Positions 17,406 to 27,680 are shown, counted from the first letter of the stretch. The stretch: DNA of 64,000 nucleotides from Desulfobacter vibrioformis DSM 8776 (GCF_000745975.1 NZ_JQKJ01000010.1:100306-164305); one strand, 5' to 3'. Notes: generated by a model from the sequence alone, not told the origin. Numbers and translations are program-made.

Positions 17406-19115
17406 ATGAAAAAATACCTGTCACTTGTCATTACAGCATTGATTCTGTTGCCCTGTATCGCAATCAGCCAGGAGAAACAGGCTGCATCTTCGGAGTCCGG
17501 GACTGCGGCCCAGACCGAAGAAAAAAGTGATGACCCGTCAGCAGCAAAAGCTGAATCCCAACAGAATACCCTTGAAATTCTCAAATCCATTGTCAGAAGT
17601 AAAACAACGCTAAAACAGCGCATGGATGAAAAGAAACAGGCCATGGCCAAAGCGGGTTCCGAAACCGAAAAACAATATCTCACCCAGGAAATTGCCGAAC
17701 TGGACAAGCAGATAGCAGATGCGGTGACCGATTTTGAAATGACCGCCACAGGTGTTGAAATCGGTCTGTTTGTGAGCAAGAAAAAAGAGCGGTTTGACTG
17801 GAAAGACGAACTGCTCTCCCTGGCTGAACCCGGGATTATGGAACTTAAGCGGCTCACGGTCAAAGCCAGACATAAATCAAAACTCAATGATGAACTGGCC
17901 AGTTACCATGAATTGCTTCCCGAGGCAATCAAGGCCAGAACCCGTATCGAATCTTTGATCAGCCAGACCAAGGACCGTGAACTGGTATCTGCCCTTAAAA
18001 ATATTCTGCCCGAGTACAAAGGCCTTGAAAGCCAGATAAAAAATAAGGTGGACCTGGTCCAGCTTAAACTTGACGAAATTGAGCGGCAAGAGGCATCGGT
18101 CATTGACAGCACCCAGGACTCTGTTAAAAAATTTTTCAGAACCCGGGGATTGTACCTGTTTCTGGCCATTCTGGCCTGCATCGGTGTGGTGCTGTTCATC
18201 AAATTCCTGTACCATACCCTGATCCGCCTTGTGCCCGGATATAAAATGGAGTACCGCCCCTTTCATATACGGGCACTTGAACTGGTGTACCGGGGTATGA
18301 CGGTCATACTGACCGTGCTGGCAGTCATCGCGGTTTTTTATTTCGTGGAGGACTGGGTCCTGCTCTCCCTGGCCATTATCTTTATCATGGGAGTGGTGTG
18401 GACGGCCAAGTACACCTTGCCCATGTACATGGATAAGAGCAAGCTGATGCTCAACATTGGTGCGGTCAGGGAGGGAGAACGCATGATGTACCAGGGCGTT
18501 CCCTGGCGGGTTAAACATATCAATTTTTATACATTGCTGGAAAATCCTGATTTGGGCATTACGCTGAGGATACCCATCACGGAACTCATTGGCAAAACAT
18601 CCAGGGAAATTGCCCCCCATGAACCCTGGTTCCCCTGCCGGAAAAATGACTGGGTGATCCTTTCCGACGGGACCCGGGGCGGCGTGACCCATTTGAGCCA
18701 TGAAACCGTGGAGCTGGTGTTGAGGGGCGGCGCGAAAAAGACGTATCAGACGGCTGATTTCCTGGCCATGACGCCCCTGAACCTCTCTGTAAATTTCAGG
18801 CTTAAAGTGCCCTTCGGCATTGGTTACGGTCACCAGCAAGACGCCACGGCAAAGATTCCCGAACTCTTATCAGCCTTTATCCAAAAGAAGGTTGAAGAGG
18901 AAGGATATGCCGAAGACCTGCTGAGCCTGAAGGTGGAATTTGCCGAAGCCGGGGCCTCTTCCCTGGATCTTGTGGTCATTGCTGATTTCAAAGGCAGCCA
19001 GGCACCTGTGTACAACCGCCTGAAACGAAGCATACAACGATGGTGTGTTGATGCAGCCTCCCAGTACAACTGGGATATTCCCTTTCCCCAGATTACGGTT
19101 CACCAGGAGGCCTGA
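17406..19115 (+). CDS. MscS-like mechanosensitive channel with periplasmic coiled-coil domain
   Basis: The 569 residues begin with a signal peptide (MKKYLSLVITALILLPCIAIS). A charged, helix-rich periplasmic region of about 210 residues follows (many Lys/Glu/Gln, coiled-coil-like). Then come three membrane helices around residues 240-340 (YLFLAILACIGVVLFIKFLY, GMTVILTVLAVIAVFYFV, LLSLAIIFIMGVVW). The soluble part (GAVREGERMMYQGVPWRVKHINFYTLLENPD...) matches the MscS beta-domain and the C-terminal alpha/beta cage. Family members open under membrane tension to release solutes. No regulatory partner is nearby. It is monocistronic, ending in a hairpin repeat shared with the convergent efflux operon. 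Confidence 0.78.
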   Translation: MKKYLSLVITALILLPCIAISQEKQAASSESGTAAQTEEKSDDPSAAKAESQQNTLEILKSIVRSKTTLKQRMDEKKQAMAKAGSETEKQYLTQEIAELDKQIADAVTDFEMTATGVEIGLFVSKKKERFDWKDELLSLAEPGIMELKRLTVKARHKSKLNDELASYHELLPEAIKARTRIESLISQTKDRELVSALKNILPEYKGLESQIKNKVDLVQLKLDEIERQEASVIDSTQDSVKKFFRTRGLYLFLAILACIGVVLFIKFLYHTLIRLVPGYKMEYRPFHIRALELVYRGMTVILTVLAVIAVFYFVEDWVLLSLAIIFIMGVVWTAKYTLPMYMDKSKLMLNIGAVREGERMMYQGVPWRVKHINFYTLLENPDLGITLRIPITELIGKTSREIAPHEPWFPCRKNDWVILSDGTRGGVTHLSHETVELVLRGGAKKTYQTADFLAMTPLNLSVNFRLKVPFGIGYGHQQDATAKIPELLSAFIQKKVEEEGYAEDLLSLKVEFAEAGASSLDLVVIADFKGSQAPVYNRLKRSIQRWCVDAASQYNWDIPFPQITVHQEA

Positions 19116-19119
19116 TCCA

Positions 19120-19166
19120 TTTCCTGAAACTTAAAACATAACAACCCGCCCGAAGGGCGGTAATTT
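19120..19166 (-). repeat. family-2 interspersed hairpin repeat, copy A
   Basis: Read on the minus strand it is an AATTA-ACCGCCCTTCGGGCGG hairpin (6-bp GC stem, 3-base loop) followed by GGTTGTTATGTTTTAAG and a GGAAATGGA tail. The same order is found at 42808-42868 and 51305-51384. It overlaps the TAA of the efflux outer-membrane gene and lies between convergent genes, so it may also act as a bidirectional terminator. Confidence 0.75.
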
Positions 19167-20625
19167 AATTGGCGTTTGACGTATCCATTTTCCCGCCGCC
19201 CATGACCTTGTACAGGTTAATCAGGTTGCTCAAGTAAGCCTGTTTCAGGGTAATGGCTCCTTGTTCCGCACTGAAAAGCGAGCGCTGGGAATCCAGCACC
19301 GTGAGAAAATTATCTATGCCGTTGTCATACCTTGCCTTGGACAGCTTATAAGCATCCCGGGTGGCAGACACCAGCGCATTCTGGGCATCCAGCTGATCCT
19401 TGTAGTGTTTGCGTGCCACCAGCTGGTCTGCCACTTCCCTGAACGCTGTCTGAATGGCGCCTTCATACTTGGCCGCCGCAATTTTTTCTCCAACGGTTGC
19501 GGCATCCAGACTGGCCTTGAGTCCTTCCCGATTGAAGATGGGAATGGTGACACTGGGAGAAAAACCCCATGCAAGGCTTCTGGACGGATCAAATAAATAG
19601 GAAAGGCCCTGGCTGGCAAATCCCAGGGAGCCGGTCAGGCTGATGGTGGGATACATGGCTGCCCGGGCCGCACCAATGTCTGCATTGGCCGCCTTCAACT
19701 GATGTTCGGCTGCCTGGATATCCGGCCTGGCCAGAAGAATCCGGGAGGGAAGCCCTGCCGGCAGCTGGGTCAGAAATCCGATGTCGTCAATTGATTCCGG
19801 TGACTCCGGTGACTCCGGTGACTCCGGCGCCTTGATAAGATCATACACCCCGGGACCCGCAAGGTACACCAGGGCGTTTTCCGCCTGGGCAGCCAGCCGT
19901 TTGTACTGGTAAATGGAAGCCCTGGCACTCTCTGTGGATGTGGCGGCCTGGGCCAGGGCAAGCTGGTCTGTGGACCCCGCATCATACTGGGTTTTGATCA
20001 CATCATAGGTGGATTTCTGGGCCTGGTATGTCTCCTGGGCAAGCTGCTGCAGCTTTCTTTGGGCCAGAAGGTTGACAAAGGCGTCTGCGGTCTGGGCCAC
20101 CAGGGCAATGCGGGTGCTTGATGCGGCTTCCCGGGTGGCAAGATATGTCTCAAGGGCGCTTTGGCTCAGGCTTTTAACCCGGCCGAAAAAATCAAGTTCA
20201 TAGGCCGTGATACCCAGTCCCACACTCATGGAGGTATCCGCAGTATATTGCTCTCCCGAACTACTGCTGTCTTCGGGGATACCCTCGCGGCTTAAGCCTG
20301 TTTTACCTGCAATGACAGGCAGTTCATCGGACTTTTTAATCCGGTAGGCAGCCTTTGCCTGTTCAATATTGAGCAAAGCCACCTTCAGATCCCGGTTGTT
20401 TTCCAGGGCCATGGCAATGATCTGCTGCAGGGTCCGGGATGTAAAATAATCCTGAAAGGCAATGTCGGCTGCCGCCTGACCAGACCCTGGATCTGCTTTT
20501 GGATCCTTGTCAGGCCATGTGTCAGCCACCGGCATTTCCGGCTGCCTGTATTCGGGGATAAAGGAACAGCCGGCAGTAATCAGCAGTAAGCCGGCAACGG
20601 CTGCCGTAATCGTTTTATTTGGCAT
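19165..20625 (-). CDS. RND efflux outer-membrane lipoprotein (OprM/NodT family)
   Basis: The start is set at the ATG at 20625 (MPNKTITAAV) because AAGGAG lies ten bases before it. An ATG three codons upstream overlaps the RND stop (ATGA) but is too close to that site. The 486-residue product has a lipoprotein signal with lipobox ITAGC (Cys20) and two repeated OEP domains rich in long helices. It shows ISLTGSLGFAS, a hallmark of the CusC/OprM trimeric channel, and the LLARPDIQAAEHQLKAANADIG segment. It exports substrates from the inner-membrane pump across the outer membrane. A four-fold Ser-Pro-Glu run near the domain junction is encoded by tandem 9-bp units. Confidence 0.93.
   Translation of the reverse strand: MPNKTITAAVAGLLLITAGCSFIPEYRQPEMPVADTWPDKDPKADPGSGQAAADIAFQDYFTSRTLQQIIAMALENNRDLKVALLNIEQAKAAYRIKKSDELPVIAGKTGLSREGIPEDSSSSGEQYTADTSMSVGLGITAYELDFFGRVKSLSQSALETYLATREAASSTRIALVAQTADAFVNLLAQRKLQQLAQETYQAQKSTYDVIKTQYDAGSTDQLALAQAATSTESARASIYQYKRLAAQAENALVYLAGPGVYDLIKAPESPESPESPESIDDIGFLTQLPAGLPSRILLARPDIQAAEHQLKAANADIGAARAAMYPTISLTGSLGFASQGLSYLFDPSRSLAWGFSPSVTIPIFNREGLKASLDAATVGEKIAAAKYEGAIQTAFREVADQLVARKHYKDQLDAQNALVSATRDAYKLSKARYDNGIDNFLTVLDSQRSLFSAEQGAITLKQAYLSNLINLYKVMGGGKMDTSNAN
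19797..19830. repeat. tandem 9-bp repeats inside the outer-membrane efflux gene
   Basis: TGACTCCGG is repeated three times, with a partial fourth copy (TGATTCCGG) beside it. It encodes a Ser-Pro-Glu repeat in the linker between the two halves of the channel protein. In-frame copy-number change would alter linker length without a frameshift. Confidence 0.85.
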
Positions 20626-20630
20626 GAGAA

Positions 20631-23600
20631 TCATTCTCCTTGGCCGTTTTCGGCCTGTTTTTTCTTTTCACTGCCCCTTTCAATGAGGATGAAAAAGAGG
20701 GGAACAAAGATAATCGCCAGGGATGTGGCTGCCACCATACCGCCGATAACGCCGATGCCGATGGCATTCTGGCTGGCAGAACCCGCACCGTCGGAAATGG
20801 CCAGCGGTGTCACTCCCAGGATAAACGCAAAGGAGGTCATCAGGATGGGCCGAAGTCTGAGCTCGGCGGCAATGACTGCCGATTGAACCAGTTCCATCCC
20901 GCTTTCGTATAGCGTTTTTGCAAACTCGACAATGAGAATGGCGTTTTTGGCCGCAAGACCCACCGTGGTCAGCAGCGCAATCTGGAAATAGACGTCATTG
21001 CTTAATCCCGCCCACTTGGCGGCCACCACGGATCCGATAATACCCAAGGGCACAATCAGCATGACCGAAAACGGGATGGACCAGGACTCATAAAGGGCGG
21101 CCAGGCACAGGAACACAAACAAAAGGGAGATGGCGTAAAGCATTCCGCTCTGGGAGCCTGCCAACCGCTCTTCATAGGACAGGCCTGTCCATTCCAGGGA
21201 GATCCCCTTGGGCAGTTTCCGGGCCAGCTCCTCGATAATGGACATGGCTTCACCCGAGGACACCCCCGGAGCCGGTGCGCCCAGGATCTCCACCGAAGAG
21301 GTGCCGTTATACCGCTCTAATTTCGGCGATCCATAGCCCCACTCTCCATAGGTGAATGAGGAAAACGGCACCATGTTGCCCTGGGCGTTCCGCACATGCC
21401 ATCTGTTGATATCTTCGGGCAGCATGCGGGATGCTGCATCTCCCTGGATATATACTTTTTTAAGCCGGTTTCCGTCCATGAAGTCATTGACATAGGATGA
21501 GCCCCAGGCGGTTTGCAGAACATTGGTGATATTGGCCGTGGCCACGCCTAATGCTTCGGCCTTTTCATAATCAATGTGCAGCTTGTACTGTGGCACATCA
21601 GACAACCCGTTGGGGCGGACACCCACCAGCTTCGGATTCTGGGCAGCCATACCCAGCATCTGGTTTCTGGCGTTCATCAGTGCGGTATGGCCCAGGGCAC
21701 CCCGGTCCACCAGCTCAAAGTCAAAACCGGTGGCATCGCCCAAGGCCAGAATGGCCGGCGGAATAAAGGCATACACCGATGCATCCTTGATGCTGTACAT
21801 GCGGGCCATGGCCCGGTCCGCAACTGCGGCAGCTTTCTGGTCCGGCCGGTGGCGCTGGGACCAGTCCGTCAGATTGAGAAAGCCCATGGCCACATTCTGC
21901 CCCCGGCCGGAATGGCTGTACCCGACGACCGTAAACAGGCTTTTTACATTCTCCTTCTCCTGCTCCAGAAAGTAGTCTTCCACTTTGTATACGGACTGCT
22001 GGGTCCGTTCCATGGTGGCCCCCGGCGGAGCGGAGATCATGGTCATCATCATGCCCTGGTCTTCGTCGGGCAGAAACCCTGTGGGGATGCCTTTAAAAAT
22101 ATAGACCAGGCCCACAATGATCAATGCATAAACCACCAGGAATCTTAAGGCCCGGGTGGCCGCATATTTGACACTGGATTTATACATGGCCTTGCTGAAG
22201 TCAAAGCTCTTGTTGAACCAGCCGAAAAAACCGCGTTTATTTTCATGATGTCCTTTTTCCACAGGTTTGAGCAATGTGGAGCAAAGCGCCGGGGTCAGAA
22301 TCAGGGCCACGAGCACGGAAAGTGACATGGCCGATACCAGGGTCAGTGAAAACTGCCGGTAGATGGCGCCGGTGGAACCGGAGAAAAACGCCATGGGGAT
22401 AAATACTGCAGACAGCACCATGGCAATACCCACAAGGGCGCCGGTGATCTGATCCATGGATTCCCGGGTGGCTTCCTTGGGCGGTTTACCGGTTTCAGAC
22501 ATCACCCGTTCCACGTTCTCCACCACAACAATGGCATCATCCACCAGAAGGCCGATGGCAAGCACCATGGCAAACATGGACAGCGTATTGATGCTGAACC
22601 CGAATGCCGACAGCACCCCGAAGGTGCCGAGTAAAACCACCGGCACCGCAATGGTGGGTATCAGGGTTGCCCTGAAGTTCTGCAGAAACAGGTACATGAC
22701 TAGAAAAACCAGTACAATGGCCTCCACCAGGGTTTTAACCACCTCTTCGATGGAGAGCCGGACAAAGGGCGTGGTGTCGTAGGGAAAGATAACCTTCAGT
22801 CCGGTCGGCAGAAACTGGCTCAGTTCTTTAATTTTATCCTTGACCCGATTGGCCGTGTCAAGGGCGTTGGCGCCGGTGGCAAGGCTGATGGCCATGGCTG
22901 CCGCGGGCATACGGTTATACCGGGTGGTGAACCCATAGGTTTCAGGCCCTTTTTCCACTTTGGCCACATCCTTCACCCGGACCTGGGAACCGTCCGGGTT
23001 GACCTTGACCAGAATTTTTTCAAAATCATCCACGGTCTGCAGTTTGGACTGGGCCGTAACAACGGCATTGATCTGCTGGCCTTTGATGGCCGGAGCCCCG
23101 CCGAGCTGGCCTGAGGAGACATCGGCGTTTCGTGCCTGGATGGCCGAAACGACATCCGATGGCATCAGGTTGAAGGCGTTGAGTTTTTCCGGATTAACCC
23201 ATATCCGCATGGCGTACTGGGAGCCGAATACGGTCAAATCACCCACGCCCTGGACACGGGAAACCGGATCAGCCATGTTGGATTTAAGATAATCGGAAAT
23301 ATCATCGTCGTTCATGGTGCCGGTCTCAGAATACAATCCCACTAAAAGCAGGAAACTGTCAGACGCCTTCTGGACGGTGATGCCCTGCTGCTGGACTTCC
23401 TGGGGCAGGAGACTTTCCACTTTTGATATTTTGTTCTGCACCTGGACCTGGGCGATATCCGGATTCGCTTCCGGTTCAAAGGTCAGGCTGATGGAAAGCT
23501 GGCCGCTGGACTCACTGGATGCAGAAAAATATCTTAGATAATCAATGCCGGTCAGAGCCTGCTCTATGACCTGTGTGACACTGTCTTCCACCACCTGGGC

Positions 23601-23759
23601 CGAGGCTCCGGGATACCGGGTTGAAATGGTAATGCTGGGCGGGGCAATCTTGGGATATTGTTCCACCGGCAGGGTGAGCACGGCAAACAGCCCGGACAGC
23701 ATAATGACAATTGCGATAACCCATGCAAATATGGGGCGATCTATAAAAAAACGAGACAT
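20631..23759 (-). CDS. RND multidrug efflux permease (AcrB/MexB, HAE1 family)
   Basis: At 1042 residues it has the full length of AcrB-type proton antiporters: twelve membrane helices and two large periplasmic loops. The opening [17 protein letters not shown] is diagnostic. Helix 4 carries the proton-relay Asp pair ([16 protein letters not shown]). The second half contains the matching helix-10 region with Lys ([15 protein letters not shown]). [16 protein letters not shown] and the docking-domain patterns also fit HAE1. It takes drugs, dyes or bile-like amphiphiles from the periplasm or inner membrane. The gene sits between the adaptor gene (15 bp upstream) and the outer-membrane gene (overlap of stop and possible start). 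Confidence 0.95.
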   Translation of the reverse strand: MSRFFIDRPIFAWVIAIVIMLSGLFAVLTLPVEQYPKIAPPSITISTRYPGASAQVVEDSVTQVIEQALTGIDYLRYFSASSESSGQLSISLTFEPEANPDIAQVQVQNKISKVESLLPQEVQQQGITVQKASDSFLLLVGLYSETGTMNDDDISDYLKSNMADPVSRVQGVGDLTVFGSQYAMRIWVNPEKLNAFNLMPSDVVSAIQARNADVSSGQLGGAPAIKGQQINAVVTAQSKLQTVDDFEKILVKVNPDGSQVRVKDVAKVEKGPETYGFTTRYNRMPAAAMAISLATGANALDTANRVKDKIKELSQFLPTGLKVIFPYDTTPFVRLSIEEVVKTLVEAIVLVFLVMYLFLQNFRATLIPTIAVPVVLLGTFGVLSAFGFSINTLSMFAMVLAIGLLVDDAIVVVENVERVMSETGKPPKEATRESMDQITGALVGIAMVLSAVFIPMAFFSGSTGAIYRQFSLTLVSAMSLSVLVALILTPALCSTLLKPVEKGHHENKRGFFGWFNKSFDFSKAMYKSSVKYAATRALRFLVVYALIIVGLVYIFKGIPTGFLPDEDQGMMMTMISAPPGATMERTQQSVYKVEDYFLEQEKENVKSLFTVVGYSHSGRGQNVAMGFLNLTDWSQRHRPDQKAAAVADRAMARMYSIKDASVYAFIPPAILALGDATGFDFELVDRGALGHTALMNARNQMLGMAAQNPKLVGVRPNGLSDVPQYKLHIDYEKAEALGVATANITNVLQTAWGSSYVNDFMDGNRLKKVYIQGDAASRMLPEDINRWHVRNAQGNMVPFSSFTYGEWGYGSPKLERYNGTSSVEILGAPAPGVSSGEAMSIIEELARKLPKGISLEWTGLSYEERLAGSQSGMLYAISLLFVFLCLAALYESWSIPFSVMLIVPLGIIGSVVAAKWAGLSNDVYFQIALLTTVGLAAKNAILIVEFAKTLYESGMELVQSAVIAAELRLRPILMTSFAFILGVTPLAISDGAGSASQNAIGIGVIGGMVAATSLAIIFVPLFFILIERGSEKKKQAENGQGE

Positions 23760-23774
23760 GTTTTTATCCTGCTA

Positions 23775-24959
23775 TCATGAGTTGGCGGATGCTTTGTATT
23801 CCACGGTGCTGACCTTGGCCTGGGGGCTGATTTTCTGCAACCCCTCAACCACTACCCGGTCGCCGGGGGCAAGGCCGGAAGAGACCACCCACTGGTCCTT
23901 CACTGCCTGAAATACTTCAATTATTTGGTATTTCACTGTATTTTCCTTATCCACAACCCACACGTAAACAGATCCGTCCGAATTGCGGACCACAGCCTGC
24001 TGGGGAACGACAATGGCTTTATCCTGGCGGGACTGCGCCACTCTGGCACGGACAAAAAGACCTGGCAGAAGTTCCTTTTCGGGGTTGGGAAACAATATCC
24101 TCAACTGGACCATGCCGGTGCTCTGGTCCACCGTGGCATCGGAAAACAGCAGTTTGCCCTGCAGGTCATAAGGGAGACCTTCCTTTCCAATAAACAGACT
24201 GACCATGGAGTTGTCTTCAGAATTGTTCAGGCCTTTTTTAAGCGCCATGAGCTCCTCGCTGGACTGATTCACGTCCACATAAATCTGGTCCAGATTCTGG
24301 ACCAGGGCCAAAGCCGTCTCCTGGTTAGCCGTAACAAGGGCGCCTTCGGTTACCGATGACTTGCCGATGCGGCCGGAAATGGGTGAAAAAACCTTAGTAT
24401 AGTCCAGATTTATTTTTGCGGTGGCCAGATTTGCTTCGGCAACAGCCACGTCGGCCTGGGCCTGGGCCAGGGCTGCCACAGTATCGTCATACACCTGGCG
24501 GCTGACGCCGCCCACTTTCACCAGGCGGCTGTACCGGGCAAGCTTGGGCTCCACTGCCTTGACGTCAGCCTGGGCACGAACCAGGCTTGCGGCGGCGGAT
24601 TCATATGCCGCTTTGTAGGTGGCGGGATCAATTTGATAAAGCTGCTGCCCTTTTGTAACAAAACTGCCCTGGGTAAACATTCTTTTAAGGATGATGCCTG
24701 TTACCTGGGGGCGAATTTCAGCCACCTGGTACGCAGATGTTCTGCCGGCCAGATCTTTGGTGAAAACCACTTCCTGGGGCTTGACCGTATAAACGGCCAC
24801 CTCAACCGGCGGCCCGGCCTGGGCATGTGCCTGCGTGGCCGAAGCTTGAGCCTGGCCTTTTTGCCCCCCTGCCCAGGGCAAGGCAAGCTGCCCTGAAGAG
24901 TACAAGTATCCACCGCCAATGATCACGGCTGTAATAAAACCAAGCAAAAAACGCTTCAT
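23775..24959 (-). CDS. RND periplasmic adaptor (membrane fusion protein)
   Basis: The 394 residues start with a short membrane anchor (FLLGFITAVIIGGGYLYSSG) without a lipobox. A barrel-sandwich half (VTGIILKRMFTQGSFVTKGQQLYQID) and an alpha-helical hairpin (residues about 125-190, Ala/Gln/Asp-rich) follow. Then come the second barrel-sandwich half (VFSPISGRIGKSSVTEGALV), the beta-barrel and the membrane-proximal domain ending near the C-terminus. It links the inner-membrane pump to the outer-membrane channel. AGGAGATATCGTT lies before its ATG, and that ATG overlaps the tetR stop (ATGA), so the four genes form one operon. Confidence 0.94.
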   Translation of the reverse strand: MKRFLLGFITAVIIGGGYLYSSGQLALPWAGGQKGQAQASATQAHAQAGPPVEVAVYTVKPQEVVFTKDLAGRTSAYQVAEIRPQVTGIILKRMFTQGSFVTKGQQLYQIDPATYKAAYESAAASLVRAQADVKAVEPKLARYSRLVKVGGVSRQVYDDTVAALAQAQADVAVAEANLATAKINLDYTKVFSPISGRIGKSSVTEGALVTANQETALALVQNLDQIYVDVNQSSEELMALKKGLNNSEDNSMVSLFIGKEGLPYDLQGKLLFSDATVDQSTGMVQLRILFPNPEKELLPGLFVRARVAQSRQDKAIVVPQQAVVRNSDGSVYVWVVDKENTVKYQIIEVFQAVKDQWVVSSGLAPGDRVVVEGLQKISPQAKVSTVEYKASANS

Positions 24960-25558
24960 AACGATATCTCCTGTTCCTTATGTATACTTATGTCCAGAAA
25001 GCGGACAATTTCCTGTTTGAGTTTTTCCAGATCCTGGAGCGGCTCTTCCCGGTATGTCAGGGACTCCAAAGGCCCCACCACCGTACCGAAGATCATGGCT
25101 GCCATCACATAGGGGTCCACAACCATAAATTGCCCCCGGCGCATGCCCTCCCGGCAGACATTGACCAGGGGGATGATGATGGTGTCCATACGTTCCGTGA
25201 CGGCAGCGGCTGCCGAACGCTGACTCTGGATAAATTTAAAATAAAGTGGATATTCCTTCTGGAAATTAAATACATTATCCACAAATGCGTATATTTTTTC
25301 CATGGGCGGAATGTTTTTTTCAAATATTTTGTATGATTCCTTTTTAATGGGGATAATCACCGCCTCATGGACAGAGTTCAGCAGGTCTGTTTTGTTCTTA
25401 AAATAATTGTACAAGGTTCCTTTGGACACACCGCACCTGTCCGCCACCTTATCCATGGTAACGGACGTTCCTTCCTGTATCATTGCCAGCACTGTTTTTA
25501 TGACCTGCCCCTTGAGCAGACGGTTCATCATCTCTTTTCTTCTGGTGGGTGAATTCAT
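24956..25558 (-). CDS. TetR/AcrR-family repressor of the efflux operon
   Basis: The 200-residue protein has an N-terminal helix-turn-helix (TSVTMDKVADRCGVSKGTLYNYFKNKTDLL), the classical TetR pattern. An all-helical ligand-binding domain with a TetR_C-like segment (DPYVMAAMIFGTVVGPLESL) follows. It is the first gene of the efflux operon and overlaps the adaptor gene by four bases, so it very likely autoregulates. A promoter with overlapping inverted repeats lies just upstream. The inducer is unknown. Met10 or Met11 are possible alternative starts. Confidence 0.92.
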   Translation of the reverse strand: MNSPTRRKEMMNRLLKGQVIKTVLAMIQEGTSVTMDKVADRCGVSKGTLYNYFKNKTDLLNSVHEAVIIPIKKESYKIFEKNIPPMEKIYAFVDNVFNFQKEYPLYFKFIQSQRSAAAAVTERMDTIIIPLVNVCREGMRRGQFMVVDPYVMAAMIFGTVVGPLESLTYREEPLQDLEKLKQEIVRFLDISIHKEQEISL

Positions 25559-25639
25559 TTAATGCTTCCTTGGGTTGCCCCCTGCCTCGGCCCTGAGGGG
25601 AAAAATAAAATCATTTCCTGACCATGGGGTATAAAAAAA

Positions 25640-25662
25640 TGACCCGATAGTCAAAAAATGAC
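25640..25662. promoter_or_regulatory. candidate operator for the efflux repressor
   Basis: TGACCCGATAGTCA and the overlapping GTCAAAAAATGAC make two interlocked TGAC/GTCA inverted repeats. They lie directly downstream of the -10 box of the tetR promoter, where bound repressor would block initiation. The assignment rests on position and symmetry only. Confidence 0.5.
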
Positions 25663-25670
25663 TTCCGCGT

Positions 25671-25699
25671 ATAATAAGCGTGATACCTGTTTCTGTCAA
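25671..25699 (-). promoter_or_regulatory. sigma-70 promoter of the tetR-efflux operon
   Basis: On the minus strand TTGACA and TATTAT are separated by exactly 17 bases, close to the full consensus. Transcription would start about 105 bases upstream of tetR and run through the candidate operator. Confidence 0.75.
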
Positions 25700-25782
25700 G
25701 GGTGTTTTTTAAGCCGAGAAGAACACGAAGTCCGCGATGATATTATAGATTTTCAGTGAAGCGGGGTGGCGGTCATATTTTA

Positions 25783-25812
25783 AAAGCCCCGGAAAAAACG
25801 ATCCGGGGCTTT
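25783..25812 (-). terminator. terminator downstream of amt
   Basis: AAAGCCCCGG and CCGGGGCTTT form a perfect 10-bp stem with a 10-base loop. On the minus strand it is followed by TTTTAAAAT. It lies about 165 bases after the amt stop codon and before the oppositely placed efflux promoter. The rest of the 25559-25978 gap shows no coding potential. Confidence 0.65.
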
Positions 25813-25978
25813 AGTGCCTTACTCCTGAGCTTGTGTCACAAAAAACAAGAAATTGTTAGACTCCTTTCTTCTTGTTTCTAGTTTCCAGCCTCTAGCTTCT
25901 GCGGCTCTGCCGCCTTAGCATATTGGGAACGGGCTCTTGGGACGATGTTGCAGTTTTTACCTGTGATCCTATTTAATT

Positions 25979-27274
25979 TTACTCAATTTCAAAACCACGT
26001 TCACCGTGGATGGCATGATCAAGACCGGAGAGTTCGTCGTCCGGGCTTACCCGGATTCCGCCGGTGAGTGTTTTGGTGATATAGATGACAATCAGTGTGG
26101 CAATGGCTGCAAAGGCTGCGGTGCCGATGACGGAAAGAAGCTGGATGCCCAATTGTTTTGCATTGCCGTAAAAAAGGCCAACCGCCCCTTGTGTCACTGT
26201 GGGTGTGGCAAAAAGACCCGTGGCCAGGGCACCCCAGATGCCGCAAAGTCCATGGATGCCGAAGGCGTCAAGGGAGTCGTCGTACCCAAGTTTTTGCTTG
26301 ATTATGGCTACGCCCACATATCCTAAAACGCCGGCCACTGCGCCAATGGCAAATCCGCCGCCAAGGGAGACAAACCCTGCTGCCGGTGTGATACCCACCA
26401 GCCCGGCAACCGCGCCGGAGGCAAGTCCGAGGACCGTGGGCTTTCCGGATATCTTCCACTCAGTGAACAACCAGGTAAGTCCTGCAATGGCTGCTGCCGT
26501 GTTGGTGACCATGAATGCCGATGCGGCCACGCCGTCGGCTGCCAGTTCACTGCCTGCATTGAAGCCAAACCAGCCAAACCACAGAAGCCCGGCACCCAGG
26601 GCAGTAAACGCAACTGAGGAAGGGATCATGGGTTCCTTACCGTAGCCGTTGCGTTTGCCTAGGACCAGGGCCAGTACCAGGCCTGACACACCGGCATTGA
26701 TGTGGACAACGTTGCCGCCGGCAAAATCCAGGGCCCCGATGTGATGCATCCATCCCCCTCCCCATGCCCAGTTGCATACGGGTGTATAAACAAATGTAAT
26801 CCACAGGACAGTGAACAGTATCCAGGAGGAAAACTTCATTCTGTCCACCACAGAACCCAGAACAATGGCAACGGAAATGCAGGCAAAGGTCATCTGGAAC
26901 AGAACAAAAATCAGGGTGGGAATGGAGCCGGATACCGAATGAATGTCAATGCCGGATAAAAACAGATGATTCAGATTGCCGATGAAAAGAGAGTTGCTTT
27001 CTCCAAAGGCCAGTGAATATCCCCAGGCCACCCAGACCACAGATGCCAGACAATAGGCCACAAGCGTCATGGCAATGGTGTTCAGCAGGTTTTTGTACCG
27101 TGACAGACCGCCGTAGAACAGGGTCAGGCCGGCCGGCGTCATCATCATGACAAGGGCCGTGGACATGGTTACCCATGCGGTGTCTCCGGTATCAATGCTA
27201 CCTTCTCCAGCCAGGGCCGGGCATACATTCAACAGAATCAAACCAATGGTAAATACACAGTGTCTGAACATCAT
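25979..27274 (-). CDS. amt: ammonium transporter
   Basis: The product is 431 residues with a cleavable signal peptide (FTIGLILLNVCPALA) and eleven membrane helices typical of Amt/MEP. The twin histidines of the conduction pore are in DFAGGNVVHINAG and DAFGIHGLCG. The signature DTAWVTMSTALVMMMTPAGLTLFYGGL and the ammonium-recruitment Trp region are present. It imports ammonium as a trimer. The usual glnK partner is not adjacent here. A sigma-54-type promoter about 100 bases upstream indicates nitrogen (Ntr-type) control. Confidence 0.95.
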   Translation of the reverse strand: MMFRHCVFTIGLILLNVCPALAGEGSIDTGDTAWVTMSTALVMMMTPAGLTLFYGGLSRYKNLLNTIAMTLVAYCLASVVWVAWGYSLAFGESNSLFIGNLNHLFLSGIDIHSVSGSIPTLIFVLFQMTFACISVAIVLGSVVDRMKFSSWILFTVLWITFVYTPVCNWAWGGGWMHHIGALDFAGGNVVHINAGVSGLVLALVLGKRNGYGKEPMIPSSVAFTALGAGLLWFGWFGFNAGSELAADGVAASAFMVTNTAAAIAGLTWLFTEWKISGKPTVLGLASGAVAGLVGITPAAGFVSLGGGFAIGAVAGVLGYVGVAIIKQKLGYDDSLDAFGIHGLCGIWGALATGLFATPTVTQGAVGLFYGNAKQLGIQLLSVIGTAAFAAIATLIVIYITKTLTGGIRVSPDDELSGLDHAIHGERGFEIE

Positions 27275-27372
27275 ATTTTCCTCTTCTCAGGTTAATAAAG
27301 ATAGCGGTGAACATGAAAAAAATAAAATTTTTTGCACGTTCCTAATTAATCAACAAATTTGTTCTTACGATT

Positions 27373-27388
27373 AGCAAATGTTATACCA
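27373..27388 (-). promoter_or_regulatory. sigma-54-type promoter of amt
   Basis: On the minus strand TGGTATAACATTTGCT shows GG and GC separated by ten bases, as in -24/-12 promoters, with a good TTTGCT -12 element. It lies about 100 bases before the amt start. Nitrogen-regulated RpoN transcription of amt is common. Confidence 0.6.
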
Positions 27389-27680
27389 GATGTGTTCTGC
27401 CGCTTGATCGCACATGGGCAATATCTTGAAATTACAAGGGGAAAAACAGGGTAAAATGTTGCACGATGAATCGCCTTAGAAAATAGAAAAAAATTTTTAA
27501 TTTACAAAAATGTGAAATTAGCAGCCAAAACAGAGTACAAAAATGTTATTTTTTTATATTTTGTTTTAAGCATCTCCAGTCATCTCTAAATATAGACGAA
27601 CTGTGGGGTTGAGTTTAGATCCCGGAAAAAATGGGTTGAATTTGAAATTACATGATTGTAATTTTGTGTCAGATCCGACG
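27389..27680. other. AT-rich intergenic stretch without recognisable gene
   Basis: No reading frame with coding character and no convincing hairpin was seen. The stretch is very A/T-rich (runs of A and T around 27490-27570). It could hold enhancer sites for the sigma-54 promoter, but I see no clear palindrome. Confidence 0.5.
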
